Shown: positions 15,664 to 24,018, numbered from the stretch's first letter. The stretch: DNA of 64,000 nt from Pseudolabrys sp. (GCA_017849615.1 JAFIGS010000011.1:124001-188000), one strand, 5' to 3'. The notes: generated from the letters alone by a model not told the origin. Program-made: numbers and translations.

Positions 15664-16859
15664 CGATTGCGGCCGCTATTCTTATCAGCGCGAGTGTCGT
15701 GCCTGCATCCGCGAGCGGCAACAAGACCGTGACCTTGCCCAAGGCCGCGGTCGAGCCGGTCGAATTCACCGCGCTCACCGGCTGGGAAGACGACGATCAC
15801 GCGGCGGCCTTTGCGTCCTTCCTGAAAAGCTGCGGAGCCATCCGTCATGGCACGCCGAAGATGCGCAGGGCGAAACCGATCTATGGCGGCCTCTATACCG
15901 CCTGCACGAATGCGCTGGCGCTGGGCCGGCTCGATCGCGACAAGGCGCGCGCCTTTTTCGAGAGAGAGTTCAACGCCTACCGCGTTGCCGCCACGGGGCA
16001 GAGCGAAGGCTTCTTCACCGGCTACTACGAATCCGAGGTTCTCGGCTCGCGCACGCGCACCGACGAATATAAAGTCCCCATCTACACAGCGCCGGCTCAC
16101 GCCATCAAGGCGAAGCTGAGCAAGGTTTTTCCGCATCTCGATCGCACCAGGATCGAGGAAGGCGCTCTTGCCGGCAAGGGCCTCGAGATCTGCTGGGTGA
16201 AGAATCCGGTCGATCTGTTTTTCGCCCAGATCCAGGGCTCGACGCGCGTGCGCCTCGACGACGGCAAGACGATGCGGCTCAACTACATCGCCAGCAACGG
16301 CCATCCTTATACGCCGGTGGGGCGCGACCTGATCGACCGCGGCATCATCGCCAAGGAAGACATGTCGATGGACCGCATCCGCCACTGGATGGAAGCCAAT
16401 CCGGCGGAAGGGGCCGAGCTGCGCCGCAAGAATCGCTCCTTCGTGTTCTTCAAGGAGCAGCCCCTCGAGGAGCATGAAGAATGCATCGGCGCGCAGGGCG
16501 TGCCGCTGACGCCGATGCGGTCGGTCGCGGTGGACAGGTCGCTGCATGTCTACGGCACGCCCGTGTGGGTCGATGCCGAACTGCCGATCGCCGGCGACAA
16601 GCCGGAAACGGCGCTGCGTCAGTTGATGATCGCGCAGGACACCGGCTCTGCCATTCTCGGGCCGGCGCGCGCCGATATCTATTTCGGCTTCGGCAATGAC
16701 GTCGGCAGCGTCGCCGGACGGGTCAAGCAGTTCGGCCGCTTCGTCGTGCTGGTGCCGCGTGAGGTGACGCTCGCCGGCTCCGGCGCGCTGGCCAGGGAAG
16801 TGCCGCTGCCCAAGCCGCGGCCCGGCGCGGTCGTCGCCGACGTCGCGACGCGACCCTGA
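15657..16859 (+). CDS. mltA: Membrane-bound lytic murein transglycosylase A
   Basis: This ~400-residue MltA cleaves the MurNAc-GlcNAc bond of peptidoglycan to make 1,6-anhydro ends. The MltA domain ('GFFTGYYESEVLGSR', 'FFAQIQGSTRVRLDDG') is followed by the 3D domain with the catalytic Asp in 'IAQDTGSAILGPARADIYFGFGND'. The N-terminus has an Ala-rich signal segment cut near 'VPASA-SG'. No lipobox Cys is obvious, so it may be soluble periplasmic. ATG 15657 lies in the last bases of an R1 repeat. The in-frame start at 15621 would add a basic 'LRRPG' n-region coded by the repeat. Confidence 0.92.
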   Translation: MTTIAAAILISASVVPASASGNKTVTLPKAAVEPVEFTALTGWEDDDHAAAFASFLKSCGAIRHGTPKMRRAKPIYGGLYTACTNALALGRLDRDKARAFFEREFNAYRVAATGQSEGFFTGYYESEVLGSRTRTDEYKVPIYTAPAHAIKAKLSKVFPHLDRTRIEEGALAGKGLEICWVKNPVDLFFAQIQGSTRVRLDDGKTMRLNYIASNGHPYTPVGRDLIDRGIIAKEDMSMDRIRHWMEANPAEGAELRRKNRSFVFFKEQPLEEHEECIGAQGVPLTPMRSVAVDRSLHVYGTPVWVDAELPIAGDKPETALRQLMIAQDTGSAILGPARADIYFGFGNDVGSVAGRVKQFGRFVVLVPREVTLAGSGALAREVPLPKPRPGAVVADVATRP

Positions 16860-16871
16860 CGGACGAAGGCC

Positions 16872-17456
16872 ATGAGCCGCGAGGGCAGGCGCCGCGTTCT
16901 CACCTATGACGAGCGGGTGCTGTGGTCGGCGGTAACGCAGAGCATGAAGCCGTTGCGGCCGGAAGAAGCCCAAGCTGCTGCCGAGCCGGCGGCTCCGGAA
17001 GCGCCGCAACCTCCGGGCAAGCGCGAAAAGAAAATCAGGCCGCAGCATCCCGAAACGCTGGTGGCGCCGTCGCCGCCGAAGCCTGCGCCGATCGCGCCGC
17101 CTTTGTCGCGGCGCGCCAGGCGCAGCGTGGCGCGCGGCAAGCACGAGATCGATGCGCGGCTTGATCTGCACGGCCTGACGCAGAACGAGGCGCACCACGC
17201 CTTGCTGCGTTTCCTGCGCACGGCGAGCTCGCGCGATGCGCGGCTGGTGCTGGTGATCACCGGCAAAGGTACGAAATCGGGCAAGGCGGGTTCCTACGAG
17301 AACGGCGAACGCGAGCGCGGCGTGCTGCGCCGGCAGGTGCCGCAATGGCTGTCGCTGCCGGAGTTTCGCGATTATGTTGTCGGCTTCGAGGATGCGCATA
17401 TCGCGCATGGCGGCGAAGGCGCGCTCTATGTCCGGGTGCGGCGCGCGCGGGACTGA
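16872..17456 (+). CDS. Smr-domain protein
   Basis: This 194-residue protein has a basic start ('REGRRRVLTYDERVLWSAVTQSMKPL'), a Pro/Ala-rich linker, and a C-terminal Smr (small MutS-related) domain from about residue 95. The domain shows the motif 'LDLHGLTQNEA' and the glycine loop 'VLVITGKGTKSG'. Smr domains nick or bind DNA or RNA. This stand-alone form is common after mltA in the group and has no settled function. It lies 12 bp after mltA and is probably co-transcribed. Confidence 0.9.
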   Translation: MSREGRRRVLTYDERVLWSAVTQSMKPLRPEEAQAAAEPAAPEAPQPPGKREKKIRPQHPETLVAPSPPKPAPIAPPLSRRARRSVARGKHEIDARLDLHGLTQNEAHHALLRFLRTASSRDARLVLVITGKGTKSGKAGSYENGERERGVLRRQVPQWLSLPEFRDYVVGFEDAHIAHGGEGALYVRVRRARD

Positions 17457-17483
17457 CGGTCAACAGGGTCAAAGGGGTCGAAC

Positions 17484-17777
17484 ATGGCCAGGAAGCGCAA
17501 GAAGAAGCTGAAGACCAGGACGAAAGCGAAAACGAAAGCCAGACCAAAGGTCAAAGCCAGATCGAAACTCAAGTCCAAGGCTAAGCAAAAGGCTAAGCCC
17601 AAAGCCGGGAAGAAGACCACGGCGAAGAAGGCCACCAGAAAAGTGAAGAAGAAAACTGCAACGCGCAGGTCGCAGAAGCAGGCGATCATCGAACGAGAAC
17701 TGGACGAGGGCCTTGAGGAGACGTTCCCGGCGTCCGATCCCGTGGCGCTGACCGATCCGACAACGACGATCAAGTAG
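17484..17777 (+). CDS. Lysine-rich histone-H1-like small protein with acidic C-terminal motif
   Basis: This 97-residue protein is strongly biphasic. Residues 1-67 are almost wholly Lys, Arg, Ala and Thr ('KAKTKARPKVKARSK'), like the tail of histone H1 or the HC1/HC2 and AlgP-type proteins. Residues 68-97 are acidic with 'IERELDEGLEETFPASDPVAL'. The 'LEETFPASDP' motif is a short conserved box seen in many small proteobacterial proteins of unknown role. It probably binds DNA or RNA by charge. It is 27 bp downstream of smr. A-rich lysine codons make this stretch markedly less GC-rich than its surroundings. Confidence 0.75.
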   Translation: MARKRKKKLKTRTKAKTKARPKVKARSKLKSKAKQKAKPKAGKKTTAKKATRKVKKKTATRRSQKQAIIERELDEGLEETFPASDPVALTDPTTTIK

Positions 17778-17788
17778 GGCGGGCGTCG

Positions 17789-17980
17789 TCAGGCCGGCCG
17801 GGTTCGTACAGCCGCTCGCCGCCGGCGACGGCTGTCTTTATGGGGAAATTCCGGCTCCTGCAGTCGCGACAGCAGACGCGAGATGCCGACCCACAGCTCG
17901 AACACATCGGCTTCGATTTCAGCCCGCAGCCGCCGATCCTGGGCGATGCACTGAAACGGTGTCTCCTTGCGCGCTCTCAT
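17789..17980 (-). CDS. Small hypothetical protein (63 aa)
   Basis: This short frame starts at ATG 17980, with a GGGGGG run about 9 nt upstream. A longer start at 18004 adds eight residues. The protein has a charged helical core 'IAQDRRLRAEIEADVFELWVGISRLLSRL' and a basic tail ('SRRRRRAAV'). I do not recognise a named family. The Glu/Arg-patterned helix with 'LWVGISRLL' looks conserved rather than random. A TTGACA/TATACT-like promoter with a nested inverted repeat stands upstream. It is downstream of the HTH-dCTP-deaminase-like gene on the same strand. Confidence 0.5.
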   Translation of the reverse strand: MRARKETPFQCIAQDRRLRAEIEADVFELWVGISRLLSRLQEPEFPHKDSRRRRRAAVRTRPA

Positions 17981-18024
17981 GTTTGCCAACCCCCCATTTT
18001 TCATCGGCCGCGGCCTCAACCTGA

Positions 18025-18079
18025 AGTATACGTCCGGGGCAAATGCATGTGTCAAGAGTAATTTATACTGGACTTGACA
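18025..18079 (-). promoter_or_regulatory. Promoter with TGTCAAG/CTTGACA inverted repeat
   Basis: On the minus strand TTGACA (18050-18055) and TATACT (18025-18030) are separated by 19 bp, upstream of the 63-aa gene. The -35 is one arm of an inverted repeat TGTCAAG-N16-CTTGACA (18050-18079), whose other arm is 17 bp further upstream. The region is AT-rich. A regulator bound to the repeat would cover the -35. The adjacent HTH protein is an obvious candidate, but this is inference. Confidence 0.45.
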
Positions 18080-18101
18080 TGCGGACGACATTTGGCCCGC
18101 G

Positions 18102-18818
18102 TCAGGTCGCCTCGGGGGTGGCGGCCAGCCGCACGAACTCCAGCGCGGCCACCGGATCGCCGGCGCGCAATTGAACGGCGTTCGGGCCCGCATTGAACAG
18201 CGCGAAAGAAATGGTGCCCTTGAAGCCCGGCGCCACCTGCAGCGGTGCGGCGAGGACAAGTCCGGCGGCCGACAGTGATGAAAGACCGCCGAGCCGGCCG
18301 AGATGATCGAGCGGCAATTCGACATGCTCGGCGGTGAAGGCGCTCAACATGGAGCCCGGCTGCAGTTTGAAAACGCGCGGCGCGGATGGTGCGGCTCTCG
18401 TACCCTTGCGCGATGCCGCTCCGGCCAGCGTCAGCTCGAGCGAAGCCGCCTGCAAATGCCGCGGAATAAAGGGGTCTATGGCGATGATGCCGTCGCGCAC
18501 GGCCCGCGCGATCTGGTGATTGACCAGGATGCCGTCGATCGCGGCGCGCACTGGCGCGGTGTTGTCGCCGAACCATTCCCTGAGCCAGTAATCCGAGCCG
18601 TGACCGGTCAAGCGGCCGAGCTTGCCGGCCATGGCCCGTGAAATTGCCTGCCGTCCGTTGATGATGTTGTTGACCGACTGGCGCGACACGCCGGTGGCCT
18701 TGCTGACGGCCACCTGGTCGAGCCCCAGGCGGCGCAACTCGGCGCGAAGATGCGCGCCCGGAGCGGTGCGCATGCTCGTCGTTTCGGGGTCGGTTTTGCC
18801 CCGGTTGCCTGCGGCCAT
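18102..18818 (-). CDS. HigA-like HTH fused to a dCTP-deaminase-like domain
   Basis: This is a 238-residue two-domain protein. Residues about 21-83 are a HigA-type XRE helix-turn-helix ('LGLDQVAVSKATGVSRQSVNNIINGRQAIS'). Residues about 107-231 follow the trimeric dCTP deaminase/dUTPase fold: 'GIIAIDPFIPRHLQAASLELTL' aligns with the start of E. coli Dcd, and 'GGLSSLSAAGL ... VAPGFKGTISFALFNAG' with its active-site region. The serine is kept (Ser180), but the Dcd residues Arg115 and Glu138 are Ala184 and Ala206, so catalysis is unlikely. It may be a nucleotide-responsive regulator. ATG 18818 has a GGGGAG site. Longer in-frame starts exist at 18863 and 18884. No HigB toxin gene is adjacent. Confidence 0.75.
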   Translation of the reverse strand: MAAGNRGKTDPETTSMRTAPGAHLRAELRRLGLDQVAVSKATGVSRQSVNNIINGRQAISRAMAGKLGRLTGHGSDYWLREWFGDNTAPVRAAIDGILVNHQIARAVRDGIIAIDPFIPRHLQAASLELTLAGAASRKGTRAAPSAPRVFKLQPGSMLSAFTAEHVELPLDHLGRLGGLSSLSAAGLVLAAPLQVAPGFKGTISFALFNAGPNAVQLRAGDPVAALEFVRLAATPEAT

Positions 18819-18984
18819 GCCATTAGCTCCCCGGCCAAGTTTTATTCCTACCCCGTCCGACATAAAAGCGGGGTCAAATTTCAACCGATAAGTGTAGCTA
18901 CAAAAGCGATGGGCCGCACCGCGCTCCCTTCAGACAGGGTGAACGCGTTACCTCCCGCACGCGGGTCGAGGCCCCGGGGATGGT

Positions 18985-20292
18985 TTACAGGATGAAGCGC
19001 GAGAGGTCGGCGTTCTTGGCCAGATCGCCGATGTGCTTCTCGACATAGGCGGCGTCGATGCGCACGGTCTCGCCGGCCCGGTCTGTGGCCGCGAACGAGA
19101 TATCGTCGAGGATGCGCTCCATGACGGTCTGCAGACGCCGCGCGCCGATATTCTCGATCGAGGAGTTCACCGACACGGCGATATTGGCGATGGCGTCGAT
19201 GGCGTCCTCGGAGAAATCGAGCGTGACGCCTTCGGTGCCGAGCAGCGCCACGTACTGCTTGATCAGCGAGGCTTCCGGCTCGGTGAGGATGCGGCGGAAG
19301 TCATCGCGGGTCAGCGCCTTGAGCTCGACGCGGATCGGCAGGCGGCCCTGTAGCTCGGGCAACAGGTCCGACGGCTTGGAGATGTGGAACGCGCCCGAGG
19401 CGATGAACAGGATGTGGTCGGTCTTGACCGGGCCGTGCTTGGTATTGACGGTGGTGCCTTCGATCAGCGGCAGCAGGTCGCGCTGCACGCCTTCGCGCGA
19501 CACATCGGCGCCGCCGCGGCGTTCGCTGCCGGCGATCTTGTCGATCTCGTCGAGGAAGACGATGCCGTTCTGCTCCACGGCGCGAATGGCCTCCTGCACG
19601 AGCTGATCGTTGTCGAGCAGCTTGTCGCTTTCTTCGTTGAGCAGGATGTCGTGCGATTCTTCCACCGTGACGCGCCGCGTCTTGGTGCGGCCGCCGCCCA
19701 TCTTGCCGAAGATGTCGCCGATGTTGATGGCGCCCATCTGCGCGCCCGGCATGCCGGGAATTTCGAACATCGGCATGCCCTGGCCGCCGGCCTGCAGCTC
19801 GATTTCGATTTCCTTGTCGTTGAGTTCGCCGGCGCGCAGCTTGCGGCGGAAACTCTCGCGCGTCGATGGCCCCGAGCCCGGGCCGACCAGCGCATCGAGC
19901 ACGCGCTCTTCCGCGGCCTGCTCGGCGCGGACCTGCACGTCCTTGCGCTTCTTCTCGCGCGTCAGCGAGATCGAGATCTCGACGAGATCGCGGATGATCT
20001 GCTCGACGTCGCGGCCGACATAGCCGACTTCGGTGAACTTGGTGGCCTCGACCTTGAGAAACGGCGCGCCGGCGAGCTTGGCCAGGCGCCGCGAAATCTC
20101 GGTCTTGCCGACGCCGGTCGGCCCGATCATCAGGATGTTCTTGGGCAGCACTTCCTCGCGCAGCTTGTCGTCGAGCTGCAGGCGGCGCCAGCGGTTGCGC
20201 AGCGCGATGGCCACGGCGCGCTTGGCGTCGTGCTGGCCGACGATGAAGCGGTCGAGTTCCGAAACGATTTCGCGCGGGGAGAAGTCGGTCAT
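18985..20292 (-). CDS. hslU: ATP-dependent protease ATPase subunit HslU
   Basis: This 435-residue AAA+ unfoldase feeds substrates to HslV. It has Walker A '[22 protein letters not shown]', the pore-loop motif 'GYVGRD', an I-domain insertion (about residues 110-240), Walker B '[13 protein letters not shown]', sensor motifs, and the C-terminal '[16 protein letters not shown]'. The last residues 'DLSRFIL' match the tail that docks into HslV. Its start overlaps the end of the GNAT gene by 4 bp, and hslV lies upstream of that, so the three form one coupled unit. Confidence 0.97.
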   Translation of the reverse strand: MTDFSPREIVSELDRFIVGQHDAKRAVAIALRNRWRRLQLDDKLREEVLPKNILMIGPTGVGKTEISRRLAKLAGAPFLKVEATKFTEVGYVGRDVEQIIRDLVEISISLTREKKRKDVQVRAEQAAEERVLDALVGPGSGPSTRESFRRKLRAGELNDKEIEIELQAGGQGMPMFEIPGMPGAQMGAINIGDIFGKMGGGRTKTRRVTVEESHDILLNEESDKLLDNDQLVQEAIRAVEQNGIVFLDEIDKIAGSERRGGADVSREGVQRDLLPLIEGTTVNTKHGPVKTDHILFIASGAFHISKPSDLLPELQGRLPIRVELKALTRDDFRRILTEPEASLIKQYVALLGTEGVTLDFSEDAIDAIANIAVSVNSSIENIGARRLQTVMERILDDISFAATDRAGETVRIDAAYVEKHIGDLAKNADLSRFIL

Positions 20293-20774
20293 GCGTCACG
20301 TACCATCAGAAGAGCGCGGCCGTCGGGCGTATCGATTTCACCTGTGCGGCTGAAACCGGCCTTTTCATAGGCGCGGATCGCGCGGCCGTTGGCGGGTTGG
20401 GGATCGAGGACGATGCGCGGCGCGCCGGCCTGCAGGAGGCTGTCGCTGAAGGCGCGAATGAAGGCCGAGCCGTGGCCGCGGCCGACCATGGCCTCGTCGG
20501 CGATGAACTGATCGAGCCCGCGCGTTCCGGCCGGCTGCGGGCCGAAACCGGCGTGCCAGTCACCGAGCCGGTAGCACTGCAGATAGGCGAAGGGGCGGTC
20601 CGCATGCGAGACGATGAACTGGCCCATGTCGTGATGATCGAGGTCGCCGCTGACGAACGCGAAGTCATCGGCATCGTGCCACCACTCGGCGACATGCGGC
20701 ATGCTCAGCCAGTCGCGCACCAGCGGCAGATCGCCGGCGCTCATCGGACGAAACTGGTAGGCGGTATACGTCAT
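20289..20774 (-). CDS. GNAT acetyltransferase, AAC(6')-like
   Basis: This 161-residue acetyltransferase begins '[29 protein letters not shown]', the typical opening of the AAC(6')/RimJ-like GNAT branch. It has acetyl-CoA-binding '[17 protein letters not shown]' and C-terminal '[19 protein letters not shown]'. The substrate is unknown. Similarity to aminoglycoside acetyltransferases does not prove resistance. It sits between hslV (1-bp overlap) and hslU (4-bp overlap), so translation of all three is probably coupled. The longer open frame upstream is hslV read in another frame. Confidence 0.88.
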   Translation of the reverse strand: MTYTAYQFRPMSAGDLPLVRDWLSMPHVAEWWHDADDFAFVSGDLDHHDMGQFIVSHADRPFAYLQCYRLGDWHAGFGPQPAGTRGLDQFIADEAMVGRGHGSAFIRAFSDSLLQAGAPRIVLDPQPANGRAIRAYEKAGFSRTGEIDTPDGRALLMVRDA

Positions 20775-21343
20775 CAGGCCGTCTTCAACGACTCGATCGT
20801 CACATTGCGGTTGGTGTAGACGCAGATGTCGGCGGCGATATCGAGCGACTTGCGCACGATCGTCTCGGCGTCGGCCTCCGTGTCGATCAAGGCCCGCGCG
20901 GAGGCGAGCGCATAATTGCCGCCGGAGCCGATGCCGGCGACGCCGGCCTCGGGCTCGAGCACGTCGCCATTGCCGGTGAGCACCAGCGACACCTGGGCGT
21001 CGGCGACGATCATCATCGCCTCGAGGCGGCGCAGATAGCGGTCGGTGCGCCAGTCCTTGGCGAGCTCGACCGCGGCGCGCAGCAATTGTCCCGGATACTG
21101 CTCGAGCTTGGATTCGAGCCGCTCGAACAAGGTGAACGCATCGGCGGTGGCGCCGGCGAAGCCGCCGATCACGTCGCCCGATCCTGCTGGACCTTTGCCG
21201 AGCTTGCGCACCTTTTTGGCGTTGGCCTTGACGATGGTCGGGCCGATGGAAACCTGGCCGTCGCCGCCGATCACCACGGTGCCGCCCTTGCGGACCGTCA
21301 GGATGGTTGTGCCGTGCCAGGAGGGAATATCGTTGGATGCCAT
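20774..21343 (-). CDS. hslV: ATP-dependent protease peptidase subunit HslV
   Basis: This 189-residue threonine peptidase is proteasome beta-like and forms a double hexamer with HslU. The catalytic N-terminal Thr is exposed after removal of a short leader ('[14 protein letters not shown]'). Conserved '[22 protein letters not shown]' and '[17 protein letters not shown]' follow, and the C-terminus '[14 protein letters not shown]' is typical. It is first in the hslV-GNAT-hslU unit. A loose RpoH-like element (GTTTG-N18-CCTAAAT) lies just upstream but is too weak to call. Confidence 0.97.
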   Translation of the reverse strand: MASNDIPSWHGTTILTVRKGGTVVIGGDGQVSIGPTIVKANAKKVRKLGKGPAGSGDVIGGFAGATADAFTLFERLESKLEQYPGQLLRAAVELAKDWRTDRYLRRLEAMMIVADAQVSLVLTGNGDVLEPEAGVAGIGSGGNYALASARALIDTEADAETIVRKSLDIAADICVYTNRNVTIESLKTA

Positions 21344-21440
21344 TGATTAAACTCGCTGCTTTTCGACATTTAGGCGTCCGCCACGGCGGATGCAAACCGC
21401 CCGGCGGGCCGTAATGCCGCACGCCGCGCCGGGCCGCGCA

Positions 21441-21468
21441 TTGACAAGCCGGGCCGGCTGCCTAAATT
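21441..21468 (+). promoter_or_regulatory. Sigma-70-type promoter for candidate small RNA
   Basis: TTGACA (21441-21446), a 16-bp spacer and TAAATT (21463-21468) give a recognisable vegetative promoter in otherwise GC-rich DNA. Transcription would begin near 21475, about 230 nt ahead of the rnk start codon. Confidence 0.45.
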
Positions 21469-21474
21469 TATCGC

Positions 21475-21586
21475 CATGATGACGCACGCGCGCCACGCAG
21501 CTCGACATTTTACCCGCGCGGGTCACCTGCACGCAGGCAGGCAGCCCGGGCGACGTCTGTCGTCCCGGGTGCGTCGTCTTTTTTCT
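21475..21586 (+). ncRNA. Candidate small RNA or long structured leader upstream of rnk
   Basis: Between the promoter at 21441 and a T6 run (21579-21584) lie about 105 nt rich in hairpins: ACCCGCGCGGGT (21512-21523), CCTGC-AC-GCAGG shortly after, and a large stem CCCGGGCGAC / GTCG-T-CCCGGG (21545-21569). The layout of promoter, two stems, terminator stem and T-run is that of a trans-acting sRNA or of a leader that attenuates rnk. The T-run is 9 nt away from the last stem, so termination is not certain. No convincing ORF fills the stretch. Confidence 0.4.
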
Positions 21587-21706
21587 AAAGCTCAAATCAT
21601 CCCGTTCAAACGTCGCCAGCCCCCGCCGATCGCGGGCCATGGTGCGCGACCACCACCCAAGCCGCTCGATGCGGCCGGCGGTCTCTTCAACGCTGGAGTG
21701 CTCCCT

Positions 21707-22117
21707 ATGCCGTCAATGCTGCGCAAGGAATTGCCGCCGATCACCGTCAGCGGCATCGACTTCGACCGCCTCGAGCGGCTGGCTGCCGCCGCCGGTCCGG
21801 ACTCGCCCACCGCCGAATTTCTGGCGCGGGAGATGGCGCGCGCCACCATCGTGCCGTCCGCCTTTCTGCTGCGCGGCGTCGTGATCATGGGCTCGGAGGT
21901 CGAGTTTCGCGACGACGCCACCGGCCGCTCGCGCACGGTTAACCTCGTTTACCCGAGTGAGGCGAATCTCGACGCCGGCCGCCTTTCGGTCCTGTCGCCG
22001 GTCGGGGCGGCCCTGATTGGCCTGTCGGTGGGGCAATCGATCGAGTGGGAGACCCCGACCGGGGTCTGGCGGTCGCTGACCGTGCTGCGGGTCGGGGACG
22101 AGGGCGCTGTGGCATAA
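21707..22117 (+). CDS. rnk: Rnk-like nucleoside diphosphate kinase regulator (GreA/GreB C-terminal family)
   Basis: This 136-residue protein matches the length of E. coli Rnk. It has an N-terminal short coiled coil ('[19 protein letters not shown]') and a GreA/GreB-type FKBP-like C-terminal domain with '[25 protein letters not shown]' and '[25 protein letters not shown]'. Rnk-type proteins bind RNA polymerase near the secondary channel without stimulating cleavage, and they affect nucleoside diphosphate kinase levels. The open frame reaches back to 21476 through the sRNA candidate, but a GGAG site and family length support ATG 21707. Confidence 0.88.
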   Translation: MPSMLRKELPPITVSGIDFDRLERLAAAAGPDSPTAEFLAREMARATIVPSAFLLRGVVIMGSEVEFRDDATGRSRTVNLVYPSEANLDAGRLSVLSPVGAALIGLSVGQSIEWETPTGVWRSLTVLRVGDEGAVA

Positions 22118-22164
22118 CCCCGCAACCCCTGATAAAAGGCCGCCGAAACGAGGATTTAGCCGCG

Positions 22165-22758
22165 ATGCGGACCGCCACCATCAAGCGCAAGACCAAGGAG
22201 ACCGACATCGAGGTCAGCGTCGACCTCGACGGCAAGGGCCGCTCGCAAATCGCGACCGGCATCGGCTTCCTCGACCACATGCTCGACCTGCTGGCGCGCC
22301 ATTCGCGCATCGACATGACGGTGAAGGCGGTCGGCGACCTGCACATCGACTTCCACCACACGGCGGAGGACACCGGCATCGCGCTCGGTCAGGCGGTGAA
22401 GCAGGCGCTCGGCGACATGAAGGGCATCGGCCGCTATGCCGACGTCCACATGCCGATGGACGAGACGCTGACCCGCGTGGCGCTCGATATTTCGGGCCGG
22501 CCCTTCCTGGTGTTCAAGGCCGAGTTCGGCCGCGACAAGGTCGGCCAGTTCGACACCGAGCTGGTGCAGGAGTGGTTCCAGGCTTTCGCCATGAACGCCG
22601 GCGTGACGCTGCATGTTGAGTGTCTCTATGGCACCAACGACCATCATATCGCCGAATCCTGCTTCAAGGGTTTGGCGCGCTGCCTGCGCCGCGCCGTCGC
22701 CATCGACGAGCGCACTAGGGACGAAGTGCCGTCCACGAAGGGAACGCTGGGGAATTGA
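22165..22758 (+). CDS. hisB: Imidazoleglycerol-phosphate dehydratase
   Basis: This 197-residue Mn-dependent enzyme converts imidazole glycerol phosphate to imidazole acetol phosphate in histidine synthesis. Metal-binding signatures '[18 protein letters not shown]' and '[21 protein letters not shown]' are intact, as is '[14 protein letters not shown]'. It is the monofunctional type without the phosphatase domain. ATG 22165 ('[17 protein letters not shown]') is the family start. First of the local his genes. Confidence 0.97.
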   Translation: MRTATIKRKTKETDIEVSVDLDGKGRSQIATGIGFLDHMLDLLARHSRIDMTVKAVGDLHIDFHHTAEDTGIALGQAVKQALGDMKGIGRYADVHMPMDETLTRVALDISGRPFLVFKAEFGRDKVGQFDTELVQEWFQAFAMNAGVTLHVECLYGTNDHHIAESCFKGLARCLRRAVAIDERTRDEVPSTKGTLGN

Positions 22759-22759
22759 C

Positions 22760-22840
22760 GACGTCATCGTCCGCGCAGGCGGACGATTCGGCCCTTGGCG
22801 ATCAGCGCTGGATGCTCCGCCTTCGCGGAGCATGACGGAG
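22760..22840. repeat. Intergenic palindromic repeat, family R5
   Basis: Two nested hairpins (CGTCCGCGCAGGCGGACG and GCTCCGCCTTCGCGGAGC) are bounded by CGTCAT / ATGACGG ends. It lies between hisB and the DUF2628 gene. It is distinct in sequence from the other repeat families but of the same architecture. Confidence 0.65.
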
Positions 22841-22858
22841 AACGTAACGAGTAATCCT

Positions 22859-23371
22859 ATGCCCACCTACACCGTGCACGAACCGCCGCGGCGGAAGAAT
22901 GAAAGCGCCGCCAGTCCCGAGCGCTTCGTGTTCGTGCGCGATGGCTTCCACTTCTGGGCATTCCTGCTGCCGCCGGTCTGGTTCATCGTGAAACGGCTGT
23001 GGCTGGCGCTGATCCTTTACATGATCGTGGCCGTCGGCCTCGCTTACGCGTTGAGCTGGGCCAAGGTGCCTTCGACGGGCCGCTTCATCGCCGAGTTCAT
23101 GTTCATGCTCGTGGTCGGTTTCGAGGCCGGCACCATTCAGCGCTGGAGCTTGCGCAAGTGGAAGACGCTCGGCTTCGTCGTGGCTGAGGACGAAGAATTG
23201 GCCGAGCGCCGCTTCTTCTCGGTCTGGCGGCGCGGCGCCACTGTAAACGATAAACCGTCCGAGCCCGCGCCGGCCTATGCGGCGCCGGTGCTGCGCGGTC
23301 GGCCGTCGCCATCCGATGTCATCGGCCTGTTTCCCGAGCCGGGCAATTCGTCCCTGGGAACGTCGCGATGA
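22859..23371 (+). CDS. DUF2628 membrane protein within the his cluster
   Basis: This 170-residue protein is of the DUF2628 type. A soluble N-terminus ('[38 protein letters not shown]') is followed by two or three hydrophobic segments (about residues 40-105) and a hydrophilic tail. ATG 22859 is preferred. An ATG at 22832 lies within the R5 repeat. It overlaps hisH by 4 bp and so is coupled to it. The role is unknown. This protein is regularly found between hisB and hisH in related genomes. Confidence 0.85.
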   Translation: MPTYTVHEPPRRKNESAASPERFVFVRDGFHFWAFLLPPVWFIVKRLWLALILYMIVAVGLAYALSWAKVPSTGRFIAEFMFMLVVGFEAGTIQRWSLRKWKTLGFVVAEDEELAERRFFSVWRRGATVNDKPSEPAPAYAAPVLRGRPSPSDVIGLFPEPGNSSLGTSR

Positions 23372-24018
23372 GCGTCGCCATTGTCGATTACGGTTCGGGC
23401 AATCTGCACTCGGCGGCCAAGGCGTTCGAACGTGCCGCGCGCGAGAGCGGCCACGACCAGCCGATCCTCGTCACGTCAAATCCGGAGGACGTTGCGAAGG
23501 CCGATCGCGTCGTGCTGCCCGGCGTCGGCGCCTATGCCGATTGCAAGCGCGGTCTGGAGGCGGTGCCCGGCATGATCGACGCGCTCGAACAGACCGTGCG
23601 CCGGCGCGGCCGTCCGTTCTTCGGCATCTGCGTCGGCATGCAGTTGATGGCCGAGCGCGGCCTTGAATATCAGGTGACGCCGGGGCTCGGCTGGATCGCG
23701 GGCGAGGTCGATAAAATCGCGCCGTCCGATCCGGCGCTCAAGATTCCGCACATGGGCTGGAACACGCTCGACCTGACGACGATGCATCCGTTGCTCGACG
23801 AGATTCCGCTGGGGCCGGATGGCCTGCACGCCTATTTCGTCCACTCCTACGCGTTCAGGACGGCGCGCAAGGAAGACCTGATCGCGCAGGCCGATTACGG
23901 CGGTCCGGTCACCGCCATCATCGGGCGCGGCAACATGGTCGGCACGCAGTTTCATCCCGAGAAGAGCCAGAAGCTCGGCCTGCGGCTGATCGCGAATTTT
24001 TTGAAATGGACGCCGTGA
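23368..24018 (+). CDS. hisH: Imidazole glycerol phosphate synthase, glutaminase subunit
   Basis: This 216-residue class I glutamine amidotransferase supplies ammonia to HisF. The nucleophile Cys is in '[11 protein letters not shown]'. The His/Glu pair is in '[14 protein letters not shown]'. The N-terminal '[13 protein letters not shown]' is the family opening. It overlaps DUF2628 by 4 bp. An R1 repeat separates it from hisA. Confidence 0.97.
   Translation: MSVAIVDYGSGNLHSAAKAFERAARESGHDQPILVTSNPEDVAKADRVVLPGVGAYADCKRGLEAVPGMIDALEQTVRRRGRPFFGICVGMQLMAERGLEYQVTPGLGWIAGEVDKIAPSDPALKIPHMGWNTLDLTTMHPLLDEIPLGPDGLHAYFVHSYAFRTARKEDLIAQADYGGPVTAIIGRGNMVGTQFHPEKSQKLGLRLIANFLKWTP

Noticed and set aside
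15606-17408. 600-codon minus-strand frame across mltA and smr
   Set aside because: It spans two clear plus-strand genes and crosses their boundary and the R1 repeat. The translation is Arg-rich with no domain.
18102-18818. Plain HigA antitoxin of a HigBA pair
   Set aside because: No HigB-like toxin frame lies on either side, and two thirds of the protein is a dCTP-deaminase-like domain.
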